64,000 nucleotides of DNA, from contig NZ_JACYVA010000003.1 of assembly GCF_014842075.1 (NCBI RefSeq), forward strand, positions 1-64,000, given 5' to 3'. Numbering within the stretch: the stretch's first letter is position 1; every line of letters begins with the position of its first letter. Below, piece by piece: positions 17,872-26,455 of the stretch. The notes under the pieces were generated by a model that saw nothing but the letters and a program-made list of their open reading frames with translations, was not told the origin of the DNA and did not search any database. The DNA is from Sphingomonas sp. CFBP 13720 (GTDB lineage Bacteria; Pseudomonadota; Alphaproteobacteria; Sphingomonadales; Sphingomonadaceae). A program made the translations under genes and the position numbers.

Positions 17872-19409
17872 GCCGCGATCCTGTATTTATGGTGCTCGCT
17901 GGCGTTCACCTTTTTGACCGCCGATCCGACGATCTCCTCGGTCTCACGCAGCTTGGTTACATAGTCGCGGAACTCGGGAGTCGTCAGATCGACGGCGACG
18001 GCGTCGAAATGCGCCCAATCGGTGTTGCCGAGCTTGACGTGCTTCTCGATCATGCGTCCGCCCGCGGCGATTGCGAGCGACGATGCAAGCCACCCGAAAT
18101 CGTGGCTGGAATAGCCCGGAACGATCCTCGGGTTCGCCTGCGAAAGTTCGTGATAGTGGCGGACGACCGCGACATTGCAGTCCGAATTGGGCGTCGGATA
18201 TGCGGAATTGCATTGCAGCAGATACAGGTTGCGGCAGTGGACGAAGCTGCCGAGCAGCCATTTCTCATATTCGAGGCCGGTCATTCCGGTCGATAGCACC
18301 ACCGACCCGCGATAATTGCTCGCGACGTATCCCAGATACTCCCGATGCTCCGAAATGGTGCTGGGCAGCTTGACCATCGCCGGATCGAATTGCAGCATGA
18401 ATTCGAACGAAGGCCGGTCGAGCACCGACGCGAACCAGCCGATCCCGAGATCACGACACAGCCCGTCAACGAACGCGAAATCGTCGCGGTCGAGTTCCAG
18501 CCCGCGACGATAGTCTCCGAAGGTCTTTCCGAACGGAGAGACATAGGGAGAGGCGAGTTGATCGGGCGTGTAGAAGCTTTCGATGTCGCGTTTCTGCAGC
18601 TTGACGTGGTCCGCGCCCGCCGCCCGCGCGGCACGGATCATTCGTTCCAGCCGATCGCGATCGCCGAAATGGTTCGTCGTAAGCTCGGCGGTGACCTGAA
18701 CGCCGTCGGCCGAACGTCGCGACGTCCGGTCGCGCGAAACATGAAAGCGCCGGTTCAGATCCTCGGCGGATAGCTGAGAAAAGGAACGGTCGCCGACGTG
18801 AACGACATCCAGATCGGAATCCTTGAGCATGTAGAGGCAGTTGAGGAAGAAGAACTCCTGCATGCTGATGCGGAAGAACCGATCGGCGCTGTTTCCGGGC
18901 GCGTAATCGTGGTTGATTGCCTCCGATGCGCCGGCATCGGGCCGAAAATCGAAGCCGACCATGTACACGGTCTGGCGTCGCCCGCGCGTGCGCGCGACCT
19001 GGCGCGCGACGTTGAGTGCCGACAGAAACAGGACTTCTTCGAGCACGAAACTCTCGGACAGGAAACGCTGCATCAGCATGTCGTTATTGTCGTTCTGCAA
19101 CGGCACGAACGGCGCGCGCAACGTTTCGCGCCCCTCCGGTGCGAAGTCCGTCGACGTCAGATACAGCCGCGACCGCAGGCCATTGGCCGTCAGCGCCGGC
19201 TTGACCCATTCCGCATGGAAAAGCGTGATATCGACGGGGACGATGCGTTCGGCATCGTTGACGCCGACGACCAACGACCCTGCGAAGGCATCGGGCGATA
19301 CCGCGTCAGCCGATGGCCCCTTGCCCAGAATGAAGATCGTATCGGTGCCGTATGTCGACGCGATACCGTCGATCCGGTTCGAGAAATGCGCCATCATAGA
19401 CTTGCCCAT
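17868..19409 (-). CDS. Fusion: GT42 (sialyltransferase)-like domain plus NeuB-type nonulosonate synthase
   Basis: 513 residues. Residues ~20-225 start with FILGKGPSAD and include a FLSALNVARQVA helix, VYMVGFDF and INHDY, the order and motifs of GT42/CstII-type sialyltransferases (GxGPS nucleotide loop, SGxDF-like strand, a His in the place of the catalytic base). Residues ~236-513 are a NeuB barrel: TAELTTNHFGD, AGADHVKLQKRD, PGYSSHDFG, IEKHVKL, TPEF. The C-terminal SAF/antifreeze-like domain of ordinary NeuB (~60 residues) is missing. The gene overlaps the upstream phosphatase gene by 104 bp, and starting later would destroy the GxGPS loop. One chain would thus join synthesis of a sialic-acid-like sugar to its transfer. 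The synthase part is firm; the GT42 assignment is by motif and less sure. Confidence 0.78.
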   Translation of the reverse strand: MGKSMMAHFSNRIDGIASTYGTDTIFILGKGPSADAVSPDAFAGSLVVGVNDAERIVPVDITLFHAEWVKPALTANGLRSRLYLTSTDFAPEGRETLRAPFVPLQNDNNDMLMQRFLSESFVLEEVLFLSALNVARQVARTRGRRQTVYMVGFDFRPDAGASEAINHDYAPGNSADRFFRISMQEFFFLNCLYMLKDSDLDVVHVGDRSFSQLSAEDLNRRFHVSRDRTSRRSADGVQVTAELTTNHFGDRDRLERMIRAARAAGADHVKLQKRDIESFYTPDQLASPYVSPFGKTFGDYRRGLELDRDDFAFVDGLCRDLGIGWFASVLDRPSFEFMLQFDPAMVKLPSTISEHREYLGYVASNYRGSVVLSTGMTGLEYEKWLLGSFVHCRNLYLLQCNSAYPTPNSDCNVAVVRHYHELSQANPRIVPGYSSHDFGWLASSLAIAAGGRMIEKHVKLGNTDWAHFDAVAVDLTTPEFRDYVTKLRETEEIVGSAVKKVNASEHHKYRIAA

Positions 19410-20037
19410 CGATCAGGATCTCGCAGTCATGTTCGCGCGCCAGCATCAGGCCCGCGAGAAGGTCCCACGAACGGGCACCCTTCGGATTTACGAACCGGGC
19501 AAGCGCGCCACGCGTCACGTTGAAGATATTATAGACGGCACAGCCGAAGATGCGGGCTTCGCCACCTTCCGAAATTCCAGCGGCGATGGCCGGATGGATC
19601 GAGGAGGAATATCCGGTGATCCGCGATCGGACCCGCTCGATCGGCTCGCCGGTCGCCATCCAGTCGCCCAGTTCGGGAAGCATCAGCAGGCTGCCGGCAT
19701 GCTCGCCGCCGTGCCACAGGCTCAGCGAAACGCCCCACTCCTTCAACCCGGAACAGAAATTCTCGGTGCCGTCGACGGGGTCCAGCACGGCGACCCAACC
19801 GTCGCGTGATCGAGGGCTACCGCCTTCGCGGAAGCTCTCTTCGCCGATGACCTGCAGCCCGGGCAGACGTTCGCCGAGCCAGTGGGTCATTCGCTTTTCG
19901 AGAAAGATATCCGCCTCGGTCACCGGGCTGCCATCGGACTTCCAGCGCACGTCGTAGCGACGATCGAGCAGCGTAGGCATCATCTCGACGACAAGGCCCC
20001 GAACGTCGCGAAGCAGGGGCGTGATCGACTCCGTCAC
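19306..20037 (-). CDS. Inositol-monophosphatase-family phosphatase
   Basis: 243 residues. All family motifs are present: GEES, then WVAVLDPVDGTENF (metal-binding DPxDGT) and SWDLLAGLML (the WDxxAG motif). Members remove phosphate from inositol, histidinol, PAP or sugar phosphates, using magnesium. The gene overlaps the next one on the strand by 104 bp in another frame, and the upstream transferase by 4 bp. In this operon it may dephosphorylate a 9-phosphate nonulosonate (as HAD enzymes do in Kdn synthesis) or a precursor sugar phosphate, which is inference. Confidence 0.85.
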   Translation of the reverse strand: MTESITPLLRDVRGLVVEMMPTLLDRRYDVRWKSDGSPVTEADIFLEKRMTHWLGERLPGLQVIGEESFREGGSPRSRDGWVAVLDPVDGTENFCSGLKEWGVSLSLWHGGEHAGSLLMLPELGDWMATGEPIERVRSRITGYSSSIHPAIAAGISEGGEARIFGCAVYNIFNVTRGALARFVNPKGARSWDLLAGLMLAREHDCEILIDGQVYDGAFLEPDRRYRVDIRHRYDLHSGQGAIG

Positions 20038-21224
20038 GCGGCCAGGTCCACTTCGCCCTGCTGCGCCTCGAACCGCGCCAGTCCGGCCCGCAGCCGGTCC
20101 CCCGAGAACGGCATATCAATCCGATCGAGTATGTCGGCAGACGATATTTCCGTGGGGGAAATGACTTCGTGCAGGATATGAAATGCGAACCAACGACTTG
20201 CATCGTCTATGCGGGCGCCGCCCCTGCCCGCCCTCACATCCTCCAGAAACGATGCGACGTCGTCGTGCGCACCGATCCAGTCGGCGGTGGGGCGATGCGA
20301 CAGGCGCAGCGTCGGCTTCCCGAAAAAGGCGCCGGCGTACAGCGCCTTGGTGTCCCGCACGACCAGACCATCGCAATTCTGGATCAGCAGGGTCGTCGGC
20401 CAATACCGTGCGACCGCGTTCGGAACGAGGTGCGCGCGATCGCCCAGCGCCTCGATCATGGCATACACCGGGCAGTTGTCTATATACCTGTAATTCAGGG
20501 GGTGGTCGGTGATCGCCAGCACGCAGTCGTGATCGATCGCGTCGGCCAGATGTTCGATCAGGTCGAGGTTCCGCGTAAAAGGGCCGTGGAAGCCGGTGAA
20601 CGCTTCCTCATGTTCGTATTCGAGTGGCAGCGCGACGATCTTGCGGTCCCGGGGAAGCCCCATCCGCTCCAGCGCGGCTTCGCGCGACAGGCAGAAAGGC
20701 GGCTGGCTGTCGAACCGGCTCCGCATGCGTTGCCATGCCCCGGCGAAGGTGGCGTCGAGCGCATGACGATCCGCGTCGTCCAGCATGGGCATCGCACCAT
20801 GATGCAGAAAGTCCCGCTGGAAGATGATCCGGTCGGACGGGAACGCGAACGGCGGTGCGCCGGCTTCGAGCAGTTGGACGACCTTCCCAGGAAATCGCGA
20901 CGGCGTCGCGACATCCGCGCTTCGGCAGAACACGTAATCGGGCGCGATGCTTCGGACGAATGCGACCAAACCGTCCGGGTCCGTCGGCGACGTCCGAAGC
21001 GAGCGATGGTCGGGATCGTCGACGATATGCCATAGCAGGTTCGGAATGGCGCTGCACCCCGCGATCTGGTCGGGACCGATACCGGTATTCCGCCAGAGCG
21101 GCGCCACCAGAATGTGTACTTTGGAATCGACGGCGAGCGTCCGGATCAACGGAGCGACGATGTTGTCGAACCACCACGGGGTCACAACCGGCAGGTAGAA
21201 GAGAACGCGCGTCATCCATTGCAT
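20034..21224 (-). CDS. KpsC/KpsS-like capsule glycosyltransferase
   Basis: About 396 residues with no membrane helices. The second half (IVALPLEYEHEE, ITDHPLN, LLIQNCDGLVVRDTKALYAGAFFGKPTL) follows the layout of capsule synthesis proteins of the KpsC/KpsS kind, which transfer Kdo-type sugars: a strand ending in P-L, a conserved HP, then an acceptor/nucleotide site where the strand-helix reads as N-x-D...K-x-A. The first gene of the nonulosonate operon, it overlaps the phosphatase by 4 bp. Starts at 21224 or 21215 are both possible and neither has a strong ribosome site; the longer frame up to 21473 begins with composition-only sequence. The donor could be the CMP-sugar made by the operon. Confidence 0.6.
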   Translation of the reverse strand: MQWMTRVLFYLPVVTPWWFDNIVAPLIRTLAVDSKVHILVAPLWRNTGIGPDQIAGCSAIPNLLWHIVDDPDHRSLRTSPTDPDGLVAFVRSIAPDYVFCRSADVATPSRFPGKVVQLLEAGAPPFAFPSDRIIFQRDFLHHGAMPMLDDADRHALDATFAGAWQRMRSRFDSQPPFCLSREAALERMGLPRDRKIVALPLEYEHEEAFTGFHGPFTRNLDLIEHLADAIDHDCVLAITDHPLNYRYIDNCPVYAMIEALGDRAHLVPNAVARYWPTTLLIQNCDGLVVRDTKALYAGAFFGKPTLRLSHRPTADWIGAHDDVASFLEDVRAGRGGARIDDASRWFAFHILHEVISPTEISSADILDRIDMPFSGDRLRAGLARFEAQQGEVDLAA

Positions 21225-21553
21225 TATAGCGAGCGACCGGAGCGACCCGGCGCAGGCGGAAAAAAAGGACGCGGCTTTCGCACCGGTCACCACGAAACGC
21301 TTGCCGACGACGGTGCTGGCGTCCGGGCACCCATTCGTTCGATCGCAGGTCCACAACCGCCCTGCCCCAGCCCCGACGGGCGAAGCCGCCCGCCGTTCTT
21401 TCCGGTGCAAGACCGGCTCCGCATCGCTGCCCGTCGTGCGCCGACGTGCCGCGACCCGGCGCAGGCATTTCAAATTGCTGCGATCGTCGCTTGGAGTGCG
21501 TCGGACTCGCGACTACCGTGTCATCGCCCTTCCCAGCACTCCGAAAAGATCCA
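21225..21553. other. Divergent intergenic region, no gene seen
   Basis: 329 bp between the nonulosonate operon (-) and the CheR-PAS gene (+). It must hold both promoters. I see no RNA-like structure or small gene with a believable ribosome site, only an A-rich run near 21258. Confidence 0.4.
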
Positions 21554-23791
21554 ATGACCGATACGGCACCGTCCGACCCCCAGTTCGAAAACCTGTTGCA
21601 TCATATCCAGGAAAGCCGTGGCCTCGATTTCCGCGGCTACAAGCGCACCAGCCTTCGGCGTCGGATCACGTTGCGGATGGAAGCGGTGGGGGTGGAGACG
21701 TTCGCGACCTATCAGGCGCATCTCGAAGCTGATCCCGGCGAGTTCGAGAACCTGCTCAACACCGTGCTCATCAACGTCACGTCGTTTTTCCGCGACGCCG
21801 ACGCGTGGGCGGTAATGAAGAGCGAGGTCATCCCGAAGCTGATTGCGCGGAGCGAGCCTGACCACCCCATCCGGGTGTGGAGCGTCGGTTGCGCATCGGG
21901 CGAGGAGCCGTATTCGATCGCGATGCTGCTCGCCGACGCGCTGGGCAAGGCGGAGTTCTGCCGGCGGGTCAAGATCTACGCGACCGACCTCGACGAGGAA
22001 GCACTGAAGGTCGCGCGACTGGCAACCTATTCGCCGCGCAACGTCGAGAACGTGCCGGCGGAGCTTCTGGAACGCTATTTCGAGCGTACCGCCAACCATT
22101 ATGTGTTCGAGCGCGAGCTACGCAAATGCGTGATCTTCGGCCGACACAATGTCGTCTATGACGCGCCCATTTCGCGGATCGACCTGCTGATCTGTCGCAA
22201 CCTGCTGATCTATCTGGAGGCAGGTACGCAGGGCGTCGTCCTGCCTCGGCTGCATTACGCGCTGAACACGGACGGCTATCTGTTCCTCGGCAAGGCGGAG
22301 ACGCAGCTTGCCCGTTCGCCGCTGTTCCGTGCGGTCGACACCAAGAACCGCATTTTTTCCAAGGTCGCGCAGGCGTGGCGACGGCCGATCGCCAGTGGCT
22401 TTCGTGAAGCACGCACACGCCGCGGCGAGATGTCCATGCCTGACGTCGTGCTGCTTGAAAACGTCCTCAACGAAGCGGGCAATGCGATGCTGGTGGTGGA
22501 CGAGGCCGGGGTGGTCGTGTTCGCCACCAATCCGGCGCGTACCCTGCTGGGCGTGGGCGACGCCGATATCGGCCGGCCGTTTCAGGATCTGCCCATCTCG
22601 TATCGCCCGATCGAATTGCGCGGGCCGATCGAGGAAGTGTTCCGCACCCGCCGGCCGGTCCGGCTGGAAGATCAGGAATACCGGCTGACCCAGTCCGACG
22701 CGATCCGCCTGACCATCGACGCGCGCCCGCTCGCCCGAAACGACGGCAGCATCCATGCCGTGCTGCTGTCGTTCACCGACACCACGCAACTGCACACGTT
22801 GCGGATCGAACTGGAGGCGGTCCAGGAGACGTTGGAAAATACGATCGAGGAGCTTCAGTCCGCCAACGAGGAACTGGAAACCACCAACGAGGAGCTTCAG
22901 TCCACCAACGAGGAACTGGAGACCACCAACGAGGAACTTCAGTCCACCAACGAGGAACTGGAAACGCTGAACGAAGAGGCCCGGTCCAGCAACGAGGAGA
23001 TGGAATCGGTCAACGAGGAACTCCGCATCCAGGCGGAACAGGCCACGAGTTACCGCCTGTACCTTGAAGCCGTGCTACGCAGCATGAATGGCGGCATTGT
23101 CGTGCTGGACGGCAAGCTGGATATTCAAAGCTGGAACCGGTGGAGCGAGAATGCATGGGGCCTGCGCGCCGACGAGGTCGTCGGCACCGGCTTCGAAGCG
23201 CTCGATATCGGTCTGCCCGTGCATCTGTTGCGTGAATCGATCGAGGCCGTCCGGTCGGGACGCGAGGCACAGGCCGGACAGACGCTGGAAGCGGTCGATC
23301 GTCGCGGCCGACGGATATTATGCGAAATTACCATGTCGGCGTTGATGGACGAGGGTCAGCGCCATCGCGGGCTGGTGCTGTTGTTTAAGGACGTAACCGG
23401 CGAAAATCGGCGGGACGAGTTCAGCCGGTATCTTGGCCGGATCATGGGCCGGGCGTTGAACGAGATCTACTTCCTCGATCCGGCGACGCTGCGTTTTACG
23501 CTGACCAACGAAGGCGCGCAGAAGAAACTGGGCTACACCGCGCAGCAACTGGAGTTGCTGACGTTGCCCGACGTGCTGTCCGGCGTATCGATCGACGACG
23601 TGCGCGCGATGCTGGCACCGGTGCTCGACAGGACGAAGAGCGAGATCGTGTTCGAGACGGTGATCCAGACGGCGGACCGGAAGGAATATCCTGCCGAAGT
23701 CTGCATGCAATTATTCGCCGATGAACATCCCCCGATCCTTGTCGCGATCGTGCATGACACCACCGAACGTCAACGACTGAAGGCGGGTTGA
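21554..23791 (+). CDS. CheR-type methyltransferase with coiled coil and PAS domains
   Basis: 745 residues. CheR N- and C-terminal parts occupy about 1-280, with SAM motif VWSVGCASGEEPYS near 108-121 and the LLICRNLLIYL motif near 217-227. Then come PAS domains (about 300-405), a long heptad coiled coil of NEELETT/NEELQST repeats (about 415-496), and one or two further PAS domains (about 500-745). There is no kinase domain. A divergent/convergent CheB lies just downstream and no chemoreceptor, CheA or flagellar gene is nearby, so the pair probably methylates a non-chemotaxis target or acts in stress sensing. The ATG at 21554 is chosen because the CheR domain starts immediately after it; a longer frame back to 21446 adds unrelated residues. 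Confidence 0.88.
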   Translation: MTDTAPSDPQFENLLHHIQESRGLDFRGYKRTSLRRRITLRMEAVGVETFATYQAHLEADPGEFENLLNTVLINVTSFFRDADAWAVMKSEVIPKLIARSEPDHPIRVWSVGCASGEEPYSIAMLLADALGKAEFCRRVKIYATDLDEEALKVARLATYSPRNVENVPAELLERYFERTANHYVFERELRKCVIFGRHNVVYDAPISRIDLLICRNLLIYLEAGTQGVVLPRLHYALNTDGYLFLGKAETQLARSPLFRAVDTKNRIFSKVAQAWRRPIASGFREARTRRGEMSMPDVVLLENVLNEAGNAMLVVDEAGVVVFATNPARTLLGVGDADIGRPFQDLPISYRPIELRGPIEEVFRTRRPVRLEDQEYRLTQSDAIRLTIDARPLARNDGSIHAVLLSFTDTTQLHTLRIELEAVQETLENTIEELQSANEELETTNEELQSTNEELETTNEELQSTNEELETLNEEARSSNEEMESVNEELRIQAEQATSYRLYLEAVLRSMNGGIVVLDGKLDIQSWNRWSENAWGLRADEVVGTGFEALDIGLPVHLLRESIEAVRSGREAQAGQTLEAVDRRGRRILCEITMSALMDEGQRHRGLVLLFKDVTGENRRDEFSRYLGRIMGRALNEIYFLDPATLRFTLTNEGAQKKLGYTAQQLELLTLPDVLSGVSIDDVRAMLAPVLDRTKSEIVFETVIQTADRKEYPAEVCMQLFADEHPPILVAIVHDTTERQRLKAG
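22848..22990 (+). repeat. 42-bp tandem repeats inside the CheR-PAS coiled coil
   Basis: About three units of a 42-bp repeat coding for NEELETTNEELQST. Copies differ at only a few third positions, so the array could change length by slippage without breaking the frame and would shift the coiled coil by whole heptad pairs. Confidence 0.8.
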
Positions 23792-23898
23792 TCGCCCCCG
23801 TTCAGGGCACGACGTCGCGTCGACTTCCGTCGAGGCCAAAGGAAGTAGCGGGGTTGCCGCATCGATGACGATGGCGGCGCAGGCTGGTGGAAAGCCCG

Positions 23899-24906
23899 TT
23901 ATGCCTCGTCGTCGATCGGTTGCCGACGCAGGCTCGTCATCGCGCGTTCCAGTACGGCAACCATCTCTTCGGATTCGCGCGATGCATCCAGCCACCGTTT
24001 TTCCGCATGGAACAGCCCGCGGGCGTGCGCGCTGTCGTGCATCTGGGTGAACAGCTTGATCCGGTCACGATGCGTGCGTGCGGCGACCGAAAGCGCACGC
24101 TCCAGTTCGTCGCTCTGCGCGGCCGCCAGCCCCAACGGCGTGAAGGCGTGGCCGACCTGACATCGAAAGCGCAACTCGTTCTCGATTGTGATTTCGTTGA
24201 GCACGCCGCCACAGTCCGGGCAGGAAATATGGCTCGGCTGGCCGGGCGTAATGATGTCGCTGTCGATCACGGAAAACTCCTGCGCAGCCATTCGGTCCTC
24301 GACGACATATTCGTAGGGCAGCGGGATACCGACCCCTGCTTCCTCGCGCACGAGCCGGCCAAGTAGCGCGCCCAGATCGTCCAGTGGCAGCGTATGGTCG
24401 ACATGATCGCGCGCGAGCGCATTTTTCGGCATCGAAGGCCATTGCGCGTCGTCAGGGTCCTGAACGACGGAGATGCCGCCCGCTGCCTTGATCGCGATCA
24501 GCCCGTCGGTGCCGTCGTCGAGCAGCCCGGTGAGCACGACGCCGATCACCCGGCCACCATAGGCCGACGCGGCCGAGCGGAACAGCGCATTCACGGCGGG
24601 GCGCGTGCGGTTCTCATGCGGTCCCCGGCGCATCAGCACCTTGCCGGAACGCACCAGCATGTGGTGATCGGGCGCCGCGACATAGATTTTTCCGGCTTCG
24701 ATCGCTTCACCATCGACGGGTGAGTGCGCGTCGAGCGGCCCCACCCGGCTGAGTAGCTGCGGCAACAGGCTGCGCGTCGATGGCGACAGGTGTTGGACGA
24801 CGAACACCGCTGCCGGGAATTCGGCGGGCAGGCTGGCGCACAAGCGTTGCAGCGCTTCCACGCCGCCAGCCGACGCACCGATCACGACGATATCTTTCAG
24901 CGGCAT
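23899..24906 (-). CDS. cheB: CheB-type protein-glutamate methylesterase with zinc ribbon
   Basis: 335 residues. The catalytic triad is visible: Ser12 in GASAGG, His39 in VVQHL and Asp131 in TGLLDDGTDG. There is no receiver domain. After the esterase domain (about 1-190) comes a zinc ribbon (CPDCGG...CQVGH, about 228-255) and a helical tail, the arrangement seen in CheB halves of CheB-CheR-PAS proteins. It faces the CheR-PAS gene convergently with ~107 bp between. It is likely the opposing enzyme of that methyltransferase in a non-chemotaxis pathway. Confidence 0.88.
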   Translation of the reverse strand: MPLKDIVVIGASAGGVEALQRLCASLPAEFPAAVFVVQHLSPSTRSLLPQLLSRVGPLDAHSPVDGEAIEAGKIYVAAPDHHMLVRSGKVLMRRGPHENRTRPAVNALFRSAASAYGGRVIGVVLTGLLDDGTDGLIAIKAAGGISVVQDPDDAQWPSMPKNALARDHVDHTLPLDDLGALLGRLVREEAGVGIPLPYEYVVEDRMAAQEFSVIDSDIITPGQPSHISCPDCGGVLNEITIENELRFRCQVGHAFTPLGLAAAQSDELERALSVAARTHRDRIKLFTQMHDSAHARGLFHAEKRWLDASRESEEMVAVLERAMTSLRRQPIDDEA

Positions 24907-25024
24907 CGTAACTCCTTACTTACCATAACGATTTGCCCGCGCAGCGGACGCATACATTGAAAAAGATCGCGGTGGGAACGGTGCCTTTCTGTTGCCAGTG
25001 CGTTGGAAAACCGAGGGACACAGT

Positions 25025-26455
25025 ATGAAGACGCCTGCACCCGGTACTTCCGATCACGAACAATCGAAGCTGCTGGATGAGATCGAGCAGCTTCGGACCG
25101 CGCTTGAAAACTCGCTGGAGGAAAATGCCCGCATCATCGAGGATCGCGACCGGCTGTTGACGCGTGTCACGGTACTGGCGGGCGAGCTGCAGGCCAGCGA
25201 CACCAAATCGACGAAGCTATCGGCAATGATGATTGCCCCCGAGCGCATCGTCGACGTGGAGAAGGAACTCAAGCAGAGCCAGGTGGCCGAAGAACTACAG
25301 GTGGCCTTCGAAGAGCTGCAGGTGCTCTCGGAGGAACTGGAAGTCGCCAACACCAATCTGGAGCGCGCCAACGAGGATCTGGAGAGTCGGGTTCAGGCGC
25401 GTACCCGTGAGATCGAAGGCCTGAATCAGGAACTTCGCCGGACGGAGTTGCGCCTGCGGACCCTGATCGAAGGGATGCCGCAACTGGTGTGGCGCGCGGT
25501 GAGCGGCGGCGACTGGACGTGGGCCAGTCCGCAATGGGTGGCGTTCACCGGCCTGTCGTCCGGGGACAGCGAAGGGATGGGTTGGCTGGAAGCCTTTCAT
25601 CCCGACGACCGGAAGACCGCGCTGGATGCGTGGAGCCGCGCCGATGCGGCCAACGGCCTCAGCTTCGAAGCGCGGTTGCGCCATGGGAGCAACCGCTACC
25701 GCCATTTCCAAACGCGGGCGAGGCCGATCCGCGCGCCGGACGGGACGGTGGTCGAATGGCTCGGCACCTGTACCGACATCGACGATATCATCCGGCTGCA
25801 GCGCCAACAGGCTGTGCTGATGGACGAGCTTCAGCATCGTACGCGCAACCTGATGGCCGTCGTCCAGGCGGTGATGACCCGTACCCTGCGGGGCAGCAGT
25901 TCGCTGGAGGAGTTCCGTCGCTGCATCGACGATCGCATGGCCGCGCTTGCCCGCGCGCAGGGGCTGTTGTCGCGGCGCGGCGCGTACCGCGTAATGTTCG
26001 GCACGCTGCTTCGCGAGGAGCTGGGCGCGCATCTCGACCTCGATCCCGATGGCAACGCACCGCAGGTGACGTTGAGCGGCCCACCGGACGTGCCGCTGGA
26101 AAGCTCCCTCGTCCAGACCTTTGCACTGGCATTGCACGAGCTGGCGACCAACGCCGTCAAATACGGCGCGTTGGCGACGCCGACCGGACACCTGACGGTA
26201 CGGTGGGAAGTCGTCGCGGAAGAGGCGGGCATGGAACGGATGCACGTCGACTGGCGCGAAACCGGTGTGACCGATGTTCCCGCCCCCGGCGACAAGCCGC
26301 GCGGCGGCGGTTATGGCCGTGAGCTGATCGAACGGGCACTGCCATATCAGATGGGCGCCAAAACCAGTTTTGCCTTCACCGGCGACGGCGTCCATTGCAC
26401 GATACAAGTCGACGTGCCGTGCGACAACACGCGGGGGGAAGCCAACCATGTCTGA
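25025..26455 (+). CDS. PAS sensor histidine kinase, HRxxN/HWE type
   Basis: 476 residues. Residues 10-140 form a coiled coil (including EELQVAFEELQVLSEELE). A PAS domain with PAC follows (about 155-260). The phosphoacceptor His271 lies in DELQHRTRNLMAVVQ, the HRxxN motif, and VDWRETG (W410, E412) with a Bergerat-type ATP domain completes the HWE/HisKA_2 class. GAGGGA precedes the ATG at 25025. The downstream response regulator overlaps by 8 bp, so the two are translationally coupled. Kinases of this kind feed the general stress response in alphaproteobacteria. There are no membrane helices, so it is cytosolic. Confidence 0.9.
   Translation: MKTPAPGTSDHEQSKLLDEIEQLRTALENSLEENARIIEDRDRLLTRVTVLAGELQASDTKSTKLSAMMIAPERIVDVEKELKQSQVAEELQVAFEELQVLSEELEVANTNLERANEDLESRVQARTREIEGLNQELRRTELRLRTLIEGMPQLVWRAVSGGDWTWASPQWVAFTGLSSGDSEGMGWLEAFHPDDRKTALDAWSRADAANGLSFEARLRHGSNRYRHFQTRARPIRAPDGTVVEWLGTCTDIDDIIRLQRQQAVLMDELQHRTRNLMAVVQAVMTRTLRGSSSLEEFRRCIDDRMAALARAQGLLSRRGAYRVMFGTLLREELGAHLDLDPDGNAPQVTLSGPPDVPLESSLVQTFALALHELATNAVKYGALATPTGHLTVRWEVVAEEAGMERMHVDWRETGVTDVPAPGDKPRGGGYGRELIERALPYQMGAKTSFAFTGDGVHCTIQVDVPCDNTRGEANHV

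Noticed and set aside
23899..24906. Considering this region as part of a chemotaxis operon
   Set aside because: There is no CheA, CheW, CheY partner, chemoreceptor or flagellar gene in the window; the CheB/CheR pair fits a non-chemotaxis role better.
24975..25004. GGAAC with CGTT upstream of the sensor kinase
   Set aside because: The spacer is 21 bp, too long for an EcfG promoter (16-17).
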